From: JAUIAI01 sp041396585
GTDB lineage: Bacteria > Pseudomonadota > Gammaproteobacteria > Burkholderiales > Burkholderiaceae_E
DNA length: 64,000 bases
Assembly: GCA_041396585.1 (NCBI GenBank)
Contig: JAWKYG010000018.1
Span: 62,001 to 126,000, forward strand
Direction: 5' to 3'
Both the position numbers and the translations under genes were made by a program. This document shows, one piece after another, positions 46,280 to 55,936 of the stretch. Under the pieces are notes generated by a model. The model was not told where the DNA came from. It was given only the letters and a program-made list of their open reading frames with translations, and did not search any database. Position 1 is the first letter of the stretch. Each line of letters opens with the position of its first letter.

Positions 46280-47401
46280 ATGGGATTGCTGGTCGATGGT
46301 CGGTGGCAGGATCGTTGGTACGACACCGAGGGCAATGAGGGGCGCTTCGTTCGCACCCAGGCAACCTGGCGCGGTGCGATCACGGCCGACGCCAGTCCCG
46401 GCCCCGACGGTCGCGTGTTCGCGCCGGAGGCCGGCCGTTATCACCTGTACGTCTCGTACGCCTGCCCGTGGGCGCATCGCACCCTGATCGCGCGGGCACT
46501 GAAGGGGCTCGAGTCCCTGATCGGGATATCTGTCGTGCACTGGTTGATGGCCGAGCACGGCTGGACATTCAATCCCGATAGCGACGGCGTGGTGGGCGAC
46601 AATCTGTATGGGTCCGAGCTTCTGTACCAGCTCTATCAGCGTGCCGATCCGGCCTTTACGGGCCGGGTCACGGTGCCCGTACTCTGGGATACCCGGTCGC
46701 AGACCATTGTGTCCAATGAATCGTCCGAGATCATCCGCATGTTCAACCAGGCCTTCGCGCCGCTGGGCGTGGCCGGTCCCGATCTCTATCCCGAGCCTTT
46801 GCGCGCCGGCATCGATCAATGGAATGCGCGCATCTACGACACGCTCAACAATGGCGTCTACCGGGCGGGCTTTGCCACCACCCAGGCCGCCTACGATGAG
46901 GCCGTGGGGCCGCTGTTCGAGACCATGGATGCCCTGGAGGCACATCTTGGCGCCCATCGCTATCTGGTCGGGCCGGCCCCGACCGAGGCGGACTGGCGGC
47001 TACTGCCCACCTTGCTTCGCTTCGATCCGGTCTATCACGGCCACTTCAAATGCAACCTGCGGCGTCTGGTGGACTATCCGAATCTCTGGGCCTACACCCG
47101 TGAGCTCTACCAATGGCCGGGGGTGGCGGGCACCTGCCGGCTGGAACATGCGCGGCGACACTACTACCAGAGCCATCGCATGATCAATCCGTCCGGGATC
47201 GTTCCGCTTGGTCCGCGTCTGGATCTGGACGCCCCCACGGGCGCGAGTGGCTCGATTGAGCGGTCTACAATCGTTGGTGAAATTTTTCTTGGCGCGCCAG
47301 ACGACTGGCGTGCCCGGCCTGCCCGGTGCCGGCTCACCGGTCGGACGTCACCTTCGAACAAGCGCCTCGCGCGTCCTGGAGATCCTCAATGGCCAATCTG
47401 A
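46280..47401 (+). CDS. Glutathionyl-hydroquinone reductase
   Basis: Xi-class glutathione transferase that reduces glutathionyl-hydroquinones. Start ATG 46280 follows ggagaacggagg. Catalytic cysteine in SYACPWAHRTLI (about residue 66), then VPVLWDTRSQTIVSNESSEI and the C-terminal helical domain ending NPSGIVPLGPRLDL. After that about 50 extra residues, unlike the family, continue to 47401 and overrun the next gene's start, which may reflect a late frameshift. It is 50 bases after the PLP-enzyme gene. 373 residues as read. Confidence 0.85.
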   Translation: MGLLVDGRWQDRWYDTEGNEGRFVRTQATWRGAITADASPGPDGRVFAPEAGRYHLYVSYACPWAHRTLIARALKGLESLIGISVVHWLMAEHGWTFNPDSDGVVGDNLYGSELLYQLYQRADPAFTGRVTVPVLWDTRSQTIVSNESSEIIRMFNQAFAPLGVAGPDLYPEPLRAGIDQWNARIYDTLNNGVYRAGFATTQAAYDEAVGPLFETMDALEAHLGAHRYLVGPAPTEADWRLLPTLLRFDPVYHGHFKCNLRRLVDYPNLWAYTRELYQWPGVAGTCRLEHARRHYYQSHRMINPSGIVPLGPRLDLDAPTGASGSIERSTIVGEIFLGAPDDWRARPARCRLTGRTSPSNKRLARPGDPQWPI

Positions 47402-48513
47402 CCCCCCCGTTCCGCGCCGATCATGTCGGTAGTCTGCTGCGCGCCGACTCGGTGAAAGCGGCACGCAAGAAGTTCTTCGAAGAGAAATCCCTCTCGGCCG
47501 ATGAACTGCGCGCGATCGAGGATGACGCGATTCGCGATGTCGTCAAACTGCAGGAAGACATCGGCCTGCCGGTGGTCACCGACGGTGAATTCCGTCGCTC
47601 CTGGTGGCACTATGATTTCATCGGCGGCCTCGATGGTTACCAGCTCGAGCAACGGGATCAGGGCGTGCAGTTCGCCGGTATCCAGCTGCGCCCCACTTTC
47701 CCTGTGATCAACGGCCAGATCGGCTTTCCGGCGGATCACCCGATGCTCGATCACTTCCGCTTCGTCGCCTCGGTGACCGAGGTGCTGCCGAAGATCTCGA
47801 TCCCCGGGCCCAGCTGCTGCCATTTCCGTATCGCACCCGACGATATCGGGCCCAAGGATTACAAGGAAGATCCGGAGAAGCTGTTCGCCGACATCGCCGG
47901 CGCCTACAAGCAGGCGGTGCAGTCGTTTTACGATGCCGGCTGCCGCTATCTGCAGATGGACGACATCTTCTTCGCCTACCTGTGCGATCCCAAACACCGC
48001 GCCGCGAAAAAGGCCGAGGGTCAGGATCCCGACTGGCTGATCGATCGCTATGCCTGGATGATGCACGAGGCCATCAAGGATCGTCCGGCCGACATGACCA
48101 TCGGCATGCACATGTGTCGCGGCAACTTCCGCTCCACCTATGCCGCCGAAGGCGGCTATGACGCCGCCGCAGATGCCGTGTTCAACAAGACCGGCGTCGA
48201 CATCTTCTTCATGGAGTACGACACCGATCGCGCCGGCGGGCTGGAGCCCTTGCGCCTGCTGGCCAAGGGCAAGCAGCGTGTGCTGCCCGGTTTCATCACC
48301 ACCAAGACTGGCGAGCTGGAGTCCCTCGACGATCTGAAGCGCAAGTTCGAGGAAGCCTCCAAGTACGCTGATATCGATCAGCTGGGCATTGCGCCGCAAT
48401 GCGGTTTTGCGTCCACCGAAGAGGGCAATACGATCACCTTCGATGACCAGCGGCGCAAGCTGGAGCTGGTGGTCAAGACCGCAGAAACGATCTGGGGCAG
48501 CGTCGAGGGCTGA
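47389..48513 (+). CDS. MetE-like cobalamin-independent methyltransferase family protein
   Basis: Single-domain relative of the catalytic half of methionine synthase MetE (the YxjG-type group). 374 residues from ATG 47389 after a ctggag site. Sequence marks: PFRADHVGSLLR, TDGEFRRSWWHYDFIGGLDG, the zinc-ligand region IGMHMCRGNFRS, and GIAPQCGFASTEEGN with the second cysteine. The substrate is unknown; many relatives act on methylthio or homocysteine compounds. A strong hairpin (48523-48544) follows. Confidence 0.86.
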   Translation: MANLTPPFRADHVGSLLRADSVKAARKKFFEEKSLSADELRAIEDDAIRDVVKLQEDIGLPVVTDGEFRRSWWHYDFIGGLDGYQLEQRDQGVQFAGIQLRPTFPVINGQIGFPADHPMLDHFRFVASVTEVLPKISIPGPSCCHFRIAPDDIGPKDYKEDPEKLFADIAGAYKQAVQSFYDAGCRYLQMDDIFFAYLCDPKHRAAKKAEGQDPDWLIDRYAWMMHEAIKDRPADMTIGMHMCRGNFRSTYAAEGGYDAAADAVFNKTGVDIFFMEYDTDRAGGLEPLRLLAKGKQRVLPGFITTKTGELESLDDLKRKFEEASKYADIDQLGIAPQCGFASTEEGNTITFDDQRRKLELVVKTAETIWGSVEG

Positions 48514-48522
48514 AGCCCGCGT

Positions 48523-48544
48523 GTGCCGGGCCCAGGCCCGGCAC
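48523..48544. terminator. Hairpin between convergent MetE-like and MFS genes
   Basis: GTGCCGGGCC and GGCCCGGCAC pair perfectly around CA, ten base pairs, nine bases after the MetE-like stop. No T-tract, but the position between convergent genes suits a bidirectional terminator. Confidence 0.5.
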
Positions 48545-48567
48545 GACGCCGGAGTTGCGGTCGTTGC

Positions 48568-49715
48568 TTATTCCTGATTGCGCCATACCGCGCGCCACCA
48601 TGGCCAGCTCAGGATCATGGTGGCGATTCCCGCGATCGCGGTCAGCGTCGCCGCGAGCGGCGCGCCGAGCAGGTCGGCCAGGGCGCCGATGGCCACGAAG
48701 CCGATCGGTCCCAGCCCGATGCACATGGTCAGCAGGCCCATCGCCTGCGCGCGTGTGCCGGGGGTGGCAGCCAGATAGATGATGGTCGCCTGCATGACCG
48801 CGAAAGCAGCCTGACCCGTACCCATGCCGTAGAGCGCGGCCGCCGACAATGCCAGCCAGGTCGATCCGGCGAACAGGGCGAGCATCGACAGATAGAGAAA
48901 CACCCCGCTGATATACAGCTGACCATGGTGGTGGGAGCGCGCATACCGGGTCAGGGCGATTGCCGCGACCAACGCACCCAGCCCGTCCATGCTGGCCAGC
49001 AGGCCGGTGCCATCGGCGTCCAGCGCCAGGCTGTCGCGGGCAATGACCGGCACCATGCTGGCTACCGGCCAGCCGAACAGGTTGAACACGATCGTCACCC
49101 AGAGGGCGCCGGCCAGGCGTGGACTCTCGCCGCGCCGCGCGCAGTCCGTCGACGAGCGCTCGCTGCAGGCTGCCCCTGGCCGGTGCCGTCCGCTTGCTGA
49201 GAACCGATCGGGCGCGCCGCGAGCAGGGCGCCGGAATAGGCGAGCAGCCCGAACACGAAGATGCCCTCGATGCCGGCATGGGCCAGCAACAGGCCGCCGA
49301 TGGCGGGGCCGGCCAGCCGGCTGGCATTGCTTGCGCCGACATCGAGCGACATCGCCAGACCCATGTGCAGCGGGCCCACCGCATCGCCGATCATTGCGCG
49401 CCGGAACGGATTGTCCGCGGCCCACGCGGCTCCGTTGACCGCGCTGGCCAGCGCCAGATGCCAGATCTCCAGCATCCCGGCATGCGCGACGAACGCCAGG
49501 ACCAGTGTCGTCAGCCAGGAGGCCCAGAGATACACGAACACGCCCCGGCGGCGCGACCAGCGGGCCGCCATGATTCCGAACAGCATGCCGAACAGGCCCA
49601 TGGGCAGCAGGCGCAACATGGTCAGCATCGCCACCACCACCGTCGAACCCGTCTGTGCATAGCCGTAGACGCCAAAGGCGAGGATCTCCAGCCAACGCAC
49701 GATGAAGGTCAGCAT
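48568..49715 (-). CDS. MFS transporter, two frameshifts
   Basis: The N-terminal half (MLTFIVRWLEILAFGVYGYA through LLAYSGALLAARP) and C-terminal half (AGALWVTIVFNLFGWPVASM through WRAVWRNQE) are in different frames; a linker (ARGSLQRALVDGLRAARRES) sits in the third. Two indels near 49200 and 49125 join them into one 12-helix transporter of about 400 residues with the family loop FGIMAARWSRRRG. The true start may lie upstream of 49715, since similarity-type sequence (FRQLWTIG) precedes it but no start codon is in frame. Substrate unknown. Confidence 0.75.
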
Positions 49716-50082
49716 GCCGATGGTCCAGAGCTGACGGAATTCGCCATTGACCAGAAGATCGGCCAGACGAGGGGACGGGGCGGCGGTGGGCGCTGTTCGT
49801 GCAAGGCAGGGCCGGGTGGGGGTTGACTGCGGTCAGGGTGAGGGCGCGGGCGGCTCCCGCGTGGCGGCGCGAGGCTCGCGCCGTCACCCTCTCGGCGGTC
49901 GGTCAGCCGGGATTCTATGTCGAGTACACCGGCGACTCTCCCATTGCCCGGCGCGCCGCCCGCTTCCCCGGTTGAACAACCCATTGGGAGACCATGCAGA
50001 GGGTGGGTTAAGATCGGATGAGAACCGCTCTCGGCGACTTCGCATTCGTCGGTGTGGTCCGTAGAACAGATACAAGGAGACC

Positions 50083-51121
50083 ATGACCATGGATAGCATC
50101 CGCAACGCTCGTCGCAAGGCCATGCTCGGCGGCGCCGCGCTGGTGGCGGCACCGGCCGTAATCGGTACCGCCCGTGCCGCCGATTCCGTGACCTGGAAGG
50201 TCCAGTCGCACTGGCCCAAGGCATCCGCCTCGTTCGGTGACAGCCTGGCCCTGATCGCTCAGGAGCTCGAAGAGATCACCGGCGGCCGTTTCAAGCTGCA
50301 GCTGTTCGGGGCCGGCGAGTTCGCCAAGGGCCGCGAGATCTTCAATATCGTCAAGCGTGGCGTCGTTCAGATGGGCACACTCTCGCCAGGTTACATCCTC
50401 GGTGAAGCGCCCACCGCCGGTCTGGCCTATGGCGTGCCTGGCACGCTGCGTGAGCCCTGGGAGTTCGCTCACTATCTGAAGAACATGGGCCTGGAGGCCT
50501 TGTTCAATGAAGATCTCAAGCGTCACGGCGTGACCTCGCGCGCCGAAAAGGTTTACCCGACCGAGCTGGTGGTGACCAAAGAGGTCGGCTCGGTGGGAGA
50601 CTTCTCCAAGCTCAAGCTTCGTTCATCGGGCACCTACCTGAAGTTTCGAGGCTGCTGGCGCGTCCACACAGAACATTGCGGGCCCGGAGCTCTATCAGAG
50701 CCTGGCCAGCGGCGTTGTAGACGGCGCGCACTGGGGTGCCGCCCAGGGCGCGCTCTCGATGAGTCTCTGGGAGGTGGCCAAGTTCCACATGAAGCCCACC
50801 ATGGGGCTGGCGATGGATACGCTGATCATGAATCAGAAGGCCATCGATGCGCTGCCCGATGATCTGCGCACCGCGTTTTTCAATCTGCTCGAGGTGCGCT
50901 TCTGGAAGCGCACGACCGAGTATCAATACAAAGAGCAGCTGGCGCTGGCCAAGGGCACGGGCGAGATGAAGGTCAAGGTCGCGCGCTTCCCCGATGATGT
51001 CCTGGCCAAGTTCTCCGAGGCCTCGGGCACGATCCTGAAGGAAGAGGCGGCCAAGGGCGGCAATGCCGCCAAGGGCGTCGAGATGCTCAACGAGTTCATG
51101 AAGAACCTCGGCTACGTCTGA
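50083..51121 (+). CDS. dctP: TRAP transporter solute receptor DctP, one frameshift
   Basis: Periplasmic binding protein of a TRAP system. Start ATG 50083 after aaggagacc; a twin-arginine-like start (RRKAMLGGAALVAAPAVIG) precedes ADSVTWKVQSHWPKASASFG. Near 50648 a base is lost, in aagtttcgag; the following frame restores EAAGASTQNIAGPELYQSLA, GALSMSLWEVAKFHMKPTMG and the end NEFMKNLGYV at 51121. About 345 residues joined. The ligand is unknown; such receptors bind C4-dicarboxylates or keto acids. dctQ and dctM follow. Confidence 0.83.
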
Positions 51122-51127
51122 TGCCGC

Positions 51128-51155
51128 GGCGGGCCGCCGACAGCGGCCCGCCTTT
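51128..51155 (+). terminator. Hairpin between dctP and dctQ
   Basis: GGCGGGCCGC pairs with GCGGCCCGCC around CGACA, followed by TTT. It begins six bases after the dctP stop. Partial termination here would give more receptor than permease. Confidence 0.6.
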
Positions 51156-51182
51156 CCAATCGTGGTCTGACGGCTGATTCCC

Positions 51183-51752
51183 ATGCAAGCGATCACCGCC
51201 GCTGCCCGCGCGATCACCACCTTGAACAAGTGGATCGGCCGGGTGTTCAGTTATGTCGTGCTGATTCTGTTCGCCCTGCTGCTGGGCGATGTGATCATGC
51301 GCTATGTGCAGGAGAACCCGATCTCCTGGTCGTCGCAGTTATCGAAGATCGTCTTCGGCGTCTACGCGATCATCGGCGGAGGCTATCTGCTGGCGCGCCG
51401 TGATCACGTCAAGGTCGATCTGTTCTACGCCAATTTCACACCGCGCCAGCAGGCGCTCATCGATATCGTCACCTCGGTGCTGTTCTTTCTGTTCATCGGT
51501 GTGCTGGTTAGCGAATCCTGGTTGATGGCCGCGGACAGCGTTGCCAGCTGGGAGGTGAGTTACGAAACCACCTGGCACGCGCCGGTCTGGCCATCGAAGA
51601 TCATGATCGTGGTGGCTGCGGTTCTGTTGCTGCTGCAGGGAGTCATCAAGTTGATCGCCGACATCATGGTGGTTCTGGGCATCGAGGTCGATCCGACCGC
51701 CTACGGCCCGATCACCGATGGTGAAGAGGCCGCCCACAAGGAGACGGCCTGA
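51183..51752 (+). CDS. dctQ: TRAP transporter small permease DctQ
   Basis: 189-residue four-helix membrane protein: LNKWIGRVFSYVVLILFALL, then the family motif QENPISWSSQLSKIVFGVYA, then DHVKVDLFY. Intact. The stop overlaps the dctM start by one base (TGATG), which couples translation. It pairs with DctM to form the membrane part of the transporter. Confidence 0.9.
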   Translation: MQAITAAARAITTLNKWIGRVFSYVVLILFALLLGDVIMRYVQENPISWSSQLSKIVFGVYAIIGGGYLLARRDHVKVDLFYANFTPRQQALIDIVTSVLFFLFIGVLVSESWLMAADSVASWEVSYETTWHAPVWPSKIMIVVAAVLLLLQGVIKLIADIMVVLGIEVDPTAYGPITDGEEAAHKETA

Positions 51753-53083
51753 TGTTCGAGTCCTTATCGATCGAGGTGCTGACGGCCCTGTTCTTCGGGC
51801 TGCTGTTCATCTTCATCATGCTGGGCGTGCCGCTCACCTTCGTACTTGGCGGGCTCTCGGTCATCTTTCTCTACTTCGAGCAGGGCCCGATCGCGTTCTA
51901 CCTGATCGCCTCCAAGATCTGGGATCTGATGGAGACCTCGTCGCTGATCGCGATACCGCTTTATGTGTTCATGGCGATGCTGCTCGAGCGCAGCGGCGTG
52001 GCCCATGCCCTGTTTCGCATGATGCATCTCTGGTGGGGCGGCGTGCGCGGCGGGCTGGCGATCGGCACGGTCGCGATCTGCACGATCTTCGCGGCGATGT
52101 CGGGCATCTCCGGAGCGGCCGTGGTGACGATGGGCACGATCGCCTTGCCGCAGATGCTCGAGCGCGGCTACGACAAGCGTCTGGCGCTGGGCGCGATCAA
52201 TGCCGGCGGCGGCTGGGGCATTCTGATTCCGCCCTCGATCCTGATGGTGCTCTATGCACTGATCTCGGAGGTCTCGGTCGGCAAGCTGTTCGCGGCCGGT
52301 GTCGGGCCGGGGCTGCTGCTGTTCGTGCTGGTCTCGCTCTATATCGGAATTCGTTGCTGGTTCCAGCCACACCTGGGGCCCGCATTGCCGCCCGAGGAGC
52401 GCGGCAACTGGTCGGACAAATTCAAGGCGCTCAGCGCCGTGTTCCTGCCGATCTTCATCATCTTCATCGTGCTGGGCGCCATCTTCGCCGGCTATGCCAC
52501 CGTGACCGAGGCCGCCGCAGTGGGCGTGTTCGGTGCGCTGGTGGCGAGCGCGGTCAATCGCAAGCTCACCTGGGCAAATGTGTCGGAGTCGGCGCTGCGC
52601 ACCTTCCGGCTGACCACCATCATCACCTGGATCGTGTTCGCTGCGCATGCCTATTCCACGGCTTACACCGCGATGGGGGCCGAGAGCCTGATCACCGGCA
52701 TGACCCAGGCGATCCCGGGCGGCAAGTGGGGAGCGCTCTTTTTCATGATGGTGGTCCTGTTCGTGCTGGGTATGCTGCTGGACCCGGTCGGCATCATGCT
52801 GATCACGCTGCCGGTGTTCCTGCCGCTGGTGGCTGCGCACGGCTTCGATCCGGTCTGGTTCGGCATCCTGTTCGTGGTCATGATGGAGATCAGCTACATG
52901 ACACCGCCGTTCGGGTTCAATCTGTTCTATCTGCGCTCGGTCGCGCCGCCCAGCGTCACCATGAAGGACATTTACTGGTCGGTCGGCCCCTACACGGTGG
53001 TGGAGCTGTTCGGTCTGTTCCTGATCGTGCTGTTCCCGGCCGTGGCGCTCTGGCTGCCGAACCTGCTTTTCGCTTCACGCTGA
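51752..53083 (+). CDS. dctM: TRAP transporter large permease DctM
   Basis: 443-residue, about 12-helix permease driven by the sodium gradient in family members. Family signatures are FIMLGVPLTFVLGGLSVIFL, AAMSGISGAAVVTMGTIALP and NAGGGWGILIPPSILMVLYA. Intact. It is followed by phnD after 88 bases, with no clear terminator between. Confidence 0.93.
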   Translation: MFESLSIEVLTALFFGLLFIFIMLGVPLTFVLGGLSVIFLYFEQGPIAFYLIASKIWDLMETSSLIAIPLYVFMAMLLERSGVAHALFRMMHLWWGGVRGGLAIGTVAICTIFAAMSGISGAAVVTMGTIALPQMLERGYDKRLALGAINAGGGWGILIPPSILMVLYALISEVSVGKLFAAGVGPGLLLFVLVSLYIGIRCWFQPHLGPALPPEERGNWSDKFKALSAVFLPIFIIFIVLGAIFAGYATVTEAAAVGVFGALVASAVNRKLTWANVSESALRTFRLTTIITWIVFAAHAYSTAYTAMGAESLITGMTQAIPGGKWGALFFMMVVLFVLGMLLDPVGIMLITLPVFLPLVAAHGFDPVWFGILFVVMMEISYMTPPFGFNLFYLRSVAPPSVTMKDIYWSVGPYTVVELFGLFLIVLFPAVALWLPNLLFASR

Positions 53084-53171
53084 CCGCGCGCCGGGCGCTT
53101 GCCAAGCGCGAAGCCGCGGCGGATACTGCCGCCGGCAAGAAGATATCGAACACGCCTGGAGGAGGGCTTTC

Positions 53172-54149
53172 ATGAAACTGCGTACCCTGGTCGCCAGTCT
53201 GGCGGCGGCGCTCGGACTGTCGTTTGCGGTGGCTGGTCAGGCACTTGCGGCGGATTGCCCGCGCGGAGACCTCGACAAGCGTTTTTGTGATGTCGATGGC
53301 GACATGATCGCCGATATCCCCACCGATCCGGCCCAGCAACTCGACCCGTCCACGCTGATCTTCGCGTACACACCGGTCGAGGATCCGGCGGTCTATCGCG
53401 AGGCCTGGTCCGACTTCCTCAAGCATCTCGAGAAGGTCACCGGCAAGAAGTCCGTTTTCTTCCCGGTGCAGTCCAATGCCGCGCAGATCGAGGCCATGCG
53501 TTCCGGTCGGCTGCATATCGCCGGATTCAACACCGGGTCGAATCCGCTGGCGGTGAACTGTGCGGGCTTTCGCCCGTTCACGATCATGGCCAGCAAGGAC
53601 GGCCACTTCGGCTACGAGATGGAGATCATTACCTACCCGGGGTCGGGCATCGAGAAGGTTGAAGACATCAAGGGCAAGACCATGGCCTTCACCTCGCAGA
53701 CCTCGAACTCGGGCTTCAAGGCGCCCTCGGCGCTCCTGAAGTCCGAGTACGGGATGGTCGCCGGCAAGGATTTCGAGCCGGCTTTCTCGGGCAAACATGA
53801 CAACTCGATCCTGGGCGTGGCCAACAAGGACTATCCGGCGGCAGCCATCGCGAACTCGGTGAAGAGTCGCATGATCGAGCGCAAGGTGATCAAGGCCGAT
53901 CAGGTCAAGACGATCTACAAGTCACAGACCTTCCCGACCACCGGTTTCGGTGTGGTCTATAACCTGAAGCCGGAACTGCAGGCCAAGATCAAGGAAGCCT
54001 TCTTCACCTTCCCCTGGGATGGCTCCAGCCTGCAGAAAGAGTTCGAAAAATCCGGCGAGGGCAAGTTCCTCGAGATGAACTACAAGGATTTCTGGAGCGT
54101 GATCCGCAAGATCGATGCGGCCAACGGGGTGAAGTACACCTGCAAATAA
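53172..54149 (+). CDS. phnD: Phosphonate ABC binding protein PhnD
   Basis: Periplasmic phosphonate receptor. Start ATG 53172 follows gaggagggc; signal peptide to about residue 27 (AVAGQALA). Then TLIFAYTPVEDPAVYREAWS, FFPVQSNAAQIEAMRSGRLH, AFTSQTSNSGFKAPSALL and the C-terminal FGVVYNLKPELQAKIKEAFF, all PhnD-like. Two cysteines lie near the N-terminus (ADCPRGDLDKRFC). 325 residues, intact. Expression is probably phosphate-starvation controlled, but I see no Pho box. Confidence 0.92.
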   Translation: MKLRTLVASLAAALGLSFAVAGQALAADCPRGDLDKRFCDVDGDMIADIPTDPAQQLDPSTLIFAYTPVEDPAVYREAWSDFLKHLEKVTGKKSVFFPVQSNAAQIEAMRSGRLHIAGFNTGSNPLAVNCAGFRPFTIMASKDGHFGYEMEIITYPGSGIEKVEDIKGKTMAFTSQTSNSGFKAPSALLKSEYGMVAGKDFEPAFSGKHDNSILGVANKDYPAAAIANSVKSRMIERKVIKADQVKTIYKSQTFPTTGFGVVYNLKPELQAKIKEAFFTFPWDGSSLQKEFEKSGEGKFLEMNYKDFWSVIRKIDAANGVKYTCK

Positions 54150-54228
54150 GCGCGATTGGTGCCAGGCGGCGGTGGCTTGATCGTTACCGCCTTGCCGGCG
54201 TCGTCCCAACGACGGATCGCCTGCACGA

Positions 54229-54261
54229 CGGGTATCGGATGAGTGTCAACAGGCCCTGGTC
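54229..54261. repeat. 33-bp dispersed repeat, copy 2
   Basis: Starts CGGGTATCGGATGAGTGT and ends CCCTGGTC, 31 of 33 identical to 41206-41238. It lies in the 163-base gap between phnD and phnC. Its separate flanks in the two places indicate a discrete element rather than a larger duplicated block. Confidence 0.8.
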
Positions 54262-54312
54262 GCTGTCTGCGCGTCGGCCAGTTCCGGCCCGCGTGCAGGT
54301 GTATGCAAGCTC

Positions 54313-55128
54313 ATGACCTCACATAACGACACGCTGGTGATCAAGGGTCTGACCAAGACCTATCCCACCGGCGACCAGGCGCTGCGCAACGTCGACCTGA
54401 GCATCCCGAAGGGGCAGGTGCTGGCGCTGATCGGGCCTTCGGGCGCCGGCAAGTCCACGTTGATCCGCTGCATCAACCGGCTGGTAGAGCCCACGGCTGG
54501 CAGCGTGATCCTCGATGGCGAGGCGTTGACCTCGCTCGGTGCCGCGGCCTTGCGCCGCGCGCGGCGAACCATGGGGATGATCTTCCAGGAATATGCACTG
54601 GTCGAACGGCTTACCGTCATGGAGAACGTGCTCTCGGGCCGCCTGGGCTATGTCGGCTTCTGGCGCTCGCTGTTGCGTCGTTATCCGCAGTCCGACGTCG
54701 ATGAGGCCTTCAGGCTGCTCGATCGCGTGGGTTTGCTGGCCATGGTGGACAAGCGGGCCGACGAGCTCTCCGGGGGCCAGCGGCAGCGGGTGGGCATCGC
54801 CCGCGCCTTGATTCAACAGCCGCGCCTGCTGCTGGTCGACGAGCCGACGGCATCGCTCGATCCGAAGACCTCGCGCCAGATCATGCGCCTGATCTGCGAG
54901 CTGTGCGCCGAGCGCGGGCTGGCTGCGGTGATCAACATCCATGATGTCGCGTTGGCGCAGATGTTCGTGCAACGCATCGTGGGTCTGCGGGGCGGCGAAC
55001 TGGCCTTCGACGGCAGGCCCGACGAACTCACACCGGAGGTGCTCACGCGCATCTACGGCGAGGAAGACTGGCAGGCCACGATCCGCACCGCCGAGGACGA
55101 TGAAGTGCAGGAGCCGGTCGCGCCATGA
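54313..55128 (+). CDS. phnC: Phosphonate ABC ATPase PhnC
   Basis: 271 residues. Walker A GPSGAGKSTLIRCINR, signature LSGGQRQRVGIAR, Walker B LLLVDEPTASLDP and the H-loop in AVINIHDVALAQ, all PhnC-typical. ATG 54313 shortly after a palindrome-free leader; the upstream gap contains the 33-bp repeat. The stop overlaps phnE1 by four bases. Confidence 0.93.
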   Translation: MTSHNDTLVIKGLTKTYPTGDQALRNVDLSIPKGQVLALIGPSGAGKSTLIRCINRLVEPTAGSVILDGEALTSLGAAALRRARRTMGMIFQEYALVERLTVMENVLSGRLGYVGFWRSLLRRYPQSDVDEAFRLLDRVGLLAMVDKRADELSGGQRQRVGIARALIQQPRLLLVDEPTASLDPKTSRQIMRLICELCAERGLAAVINIHDVALAQMFVQRIVGLRGGELAFDGRPDELTPEVLTRIYGEEDWQATIRTAEDDEVQEPVAP

Positions 55129-55936
55129 ACATGCCTGCGCAGGGCCAGATCATCGGCAGGCGGTGGCGAAAGCCGCCGATGATTCGCAACCCGTGGCTGC
55201 GATGGGGGATGATCATCGTTTCGGTGGTCTATCTGGTGTTGGCCGTCGGGTCGCTGGAGGTGAACTGGTCGCGCGTGGCCGAAGGCCTCGCGCGCGGCTG
55301 GGCGTTTGTCACCGCGTTCTTCACGCCGGATTTCCTGTCGCGTGGCAACGATATTCGCGAGGGGATCATCGAGAGTGTGATCATCACGGTCACCTCGACG
55401 GTGGTCGGTGTGCTGATCTCGATCCCGATCGGGCTCGGGGCCGCGCGCAACATTGCGCCGCTGCCCGTCTATCTGGTCTGCCGCTTGCTGGTGGCCTTGT
55501 CGCGCGCATTGAACGAAATCATTGTGGCGATTCTGTTCGTGGCCATTTTCGGCTTCGGCCCTGGCGGGCTTTCTTACCCTGTCGTTCGCGACGATCGGCT
55601 TTCTTTCCAAGCTGCTGGCCGAAGACATCGAAGCGATGGATCGCAGCCAGGCCGAGGCGGTGCGTGCCACCGGTTCTTCCTGGCTGCAGTGGATCAACTA
55701 CGGCGTGCAGCCACAGGTGATGCCGCGGCTGGTCGGCCTGTCGATGTACCGGCTGGACATCAACTTCCGCGAGTCGGCCGTGCTCGGCCTGGTGGGCGCG
55801 GGTGGCATCGGGGCCACGCTCAACACCGCGTTCGATCGCTATGAGTTCGATACCGCGGCGGCGATTCTGCTGATCATCATCGTCACCGTGATGCTGCTGG
55901 AGTATCTGTCGGCCTGATTCGGGCGAAGGTGCAGTA
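55125..55936 (+). CDS. phnE: Phosphonate ABC permease PhnE1, two frameshifts
   Basis: First permease. It reads well from ATG 55125 (MNMPAQGQIIGRRWRKPPMI) to FVAIFGFGP, then loses the frame near 55562; the following frame continues LAGFLTLSFATIGFLSKLLA, EAVRATGSSWLQWINYG and FRESAVLGLVGAGGIGATLN to a premature stop at 55917. One missing G in gcctgattc would extend it as WIRAKVQ to a TAA at 55934-55936, exactly before the phnE2 ATG. About 270 residues when joined; 5-6 helices. Confidence 0.83.
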
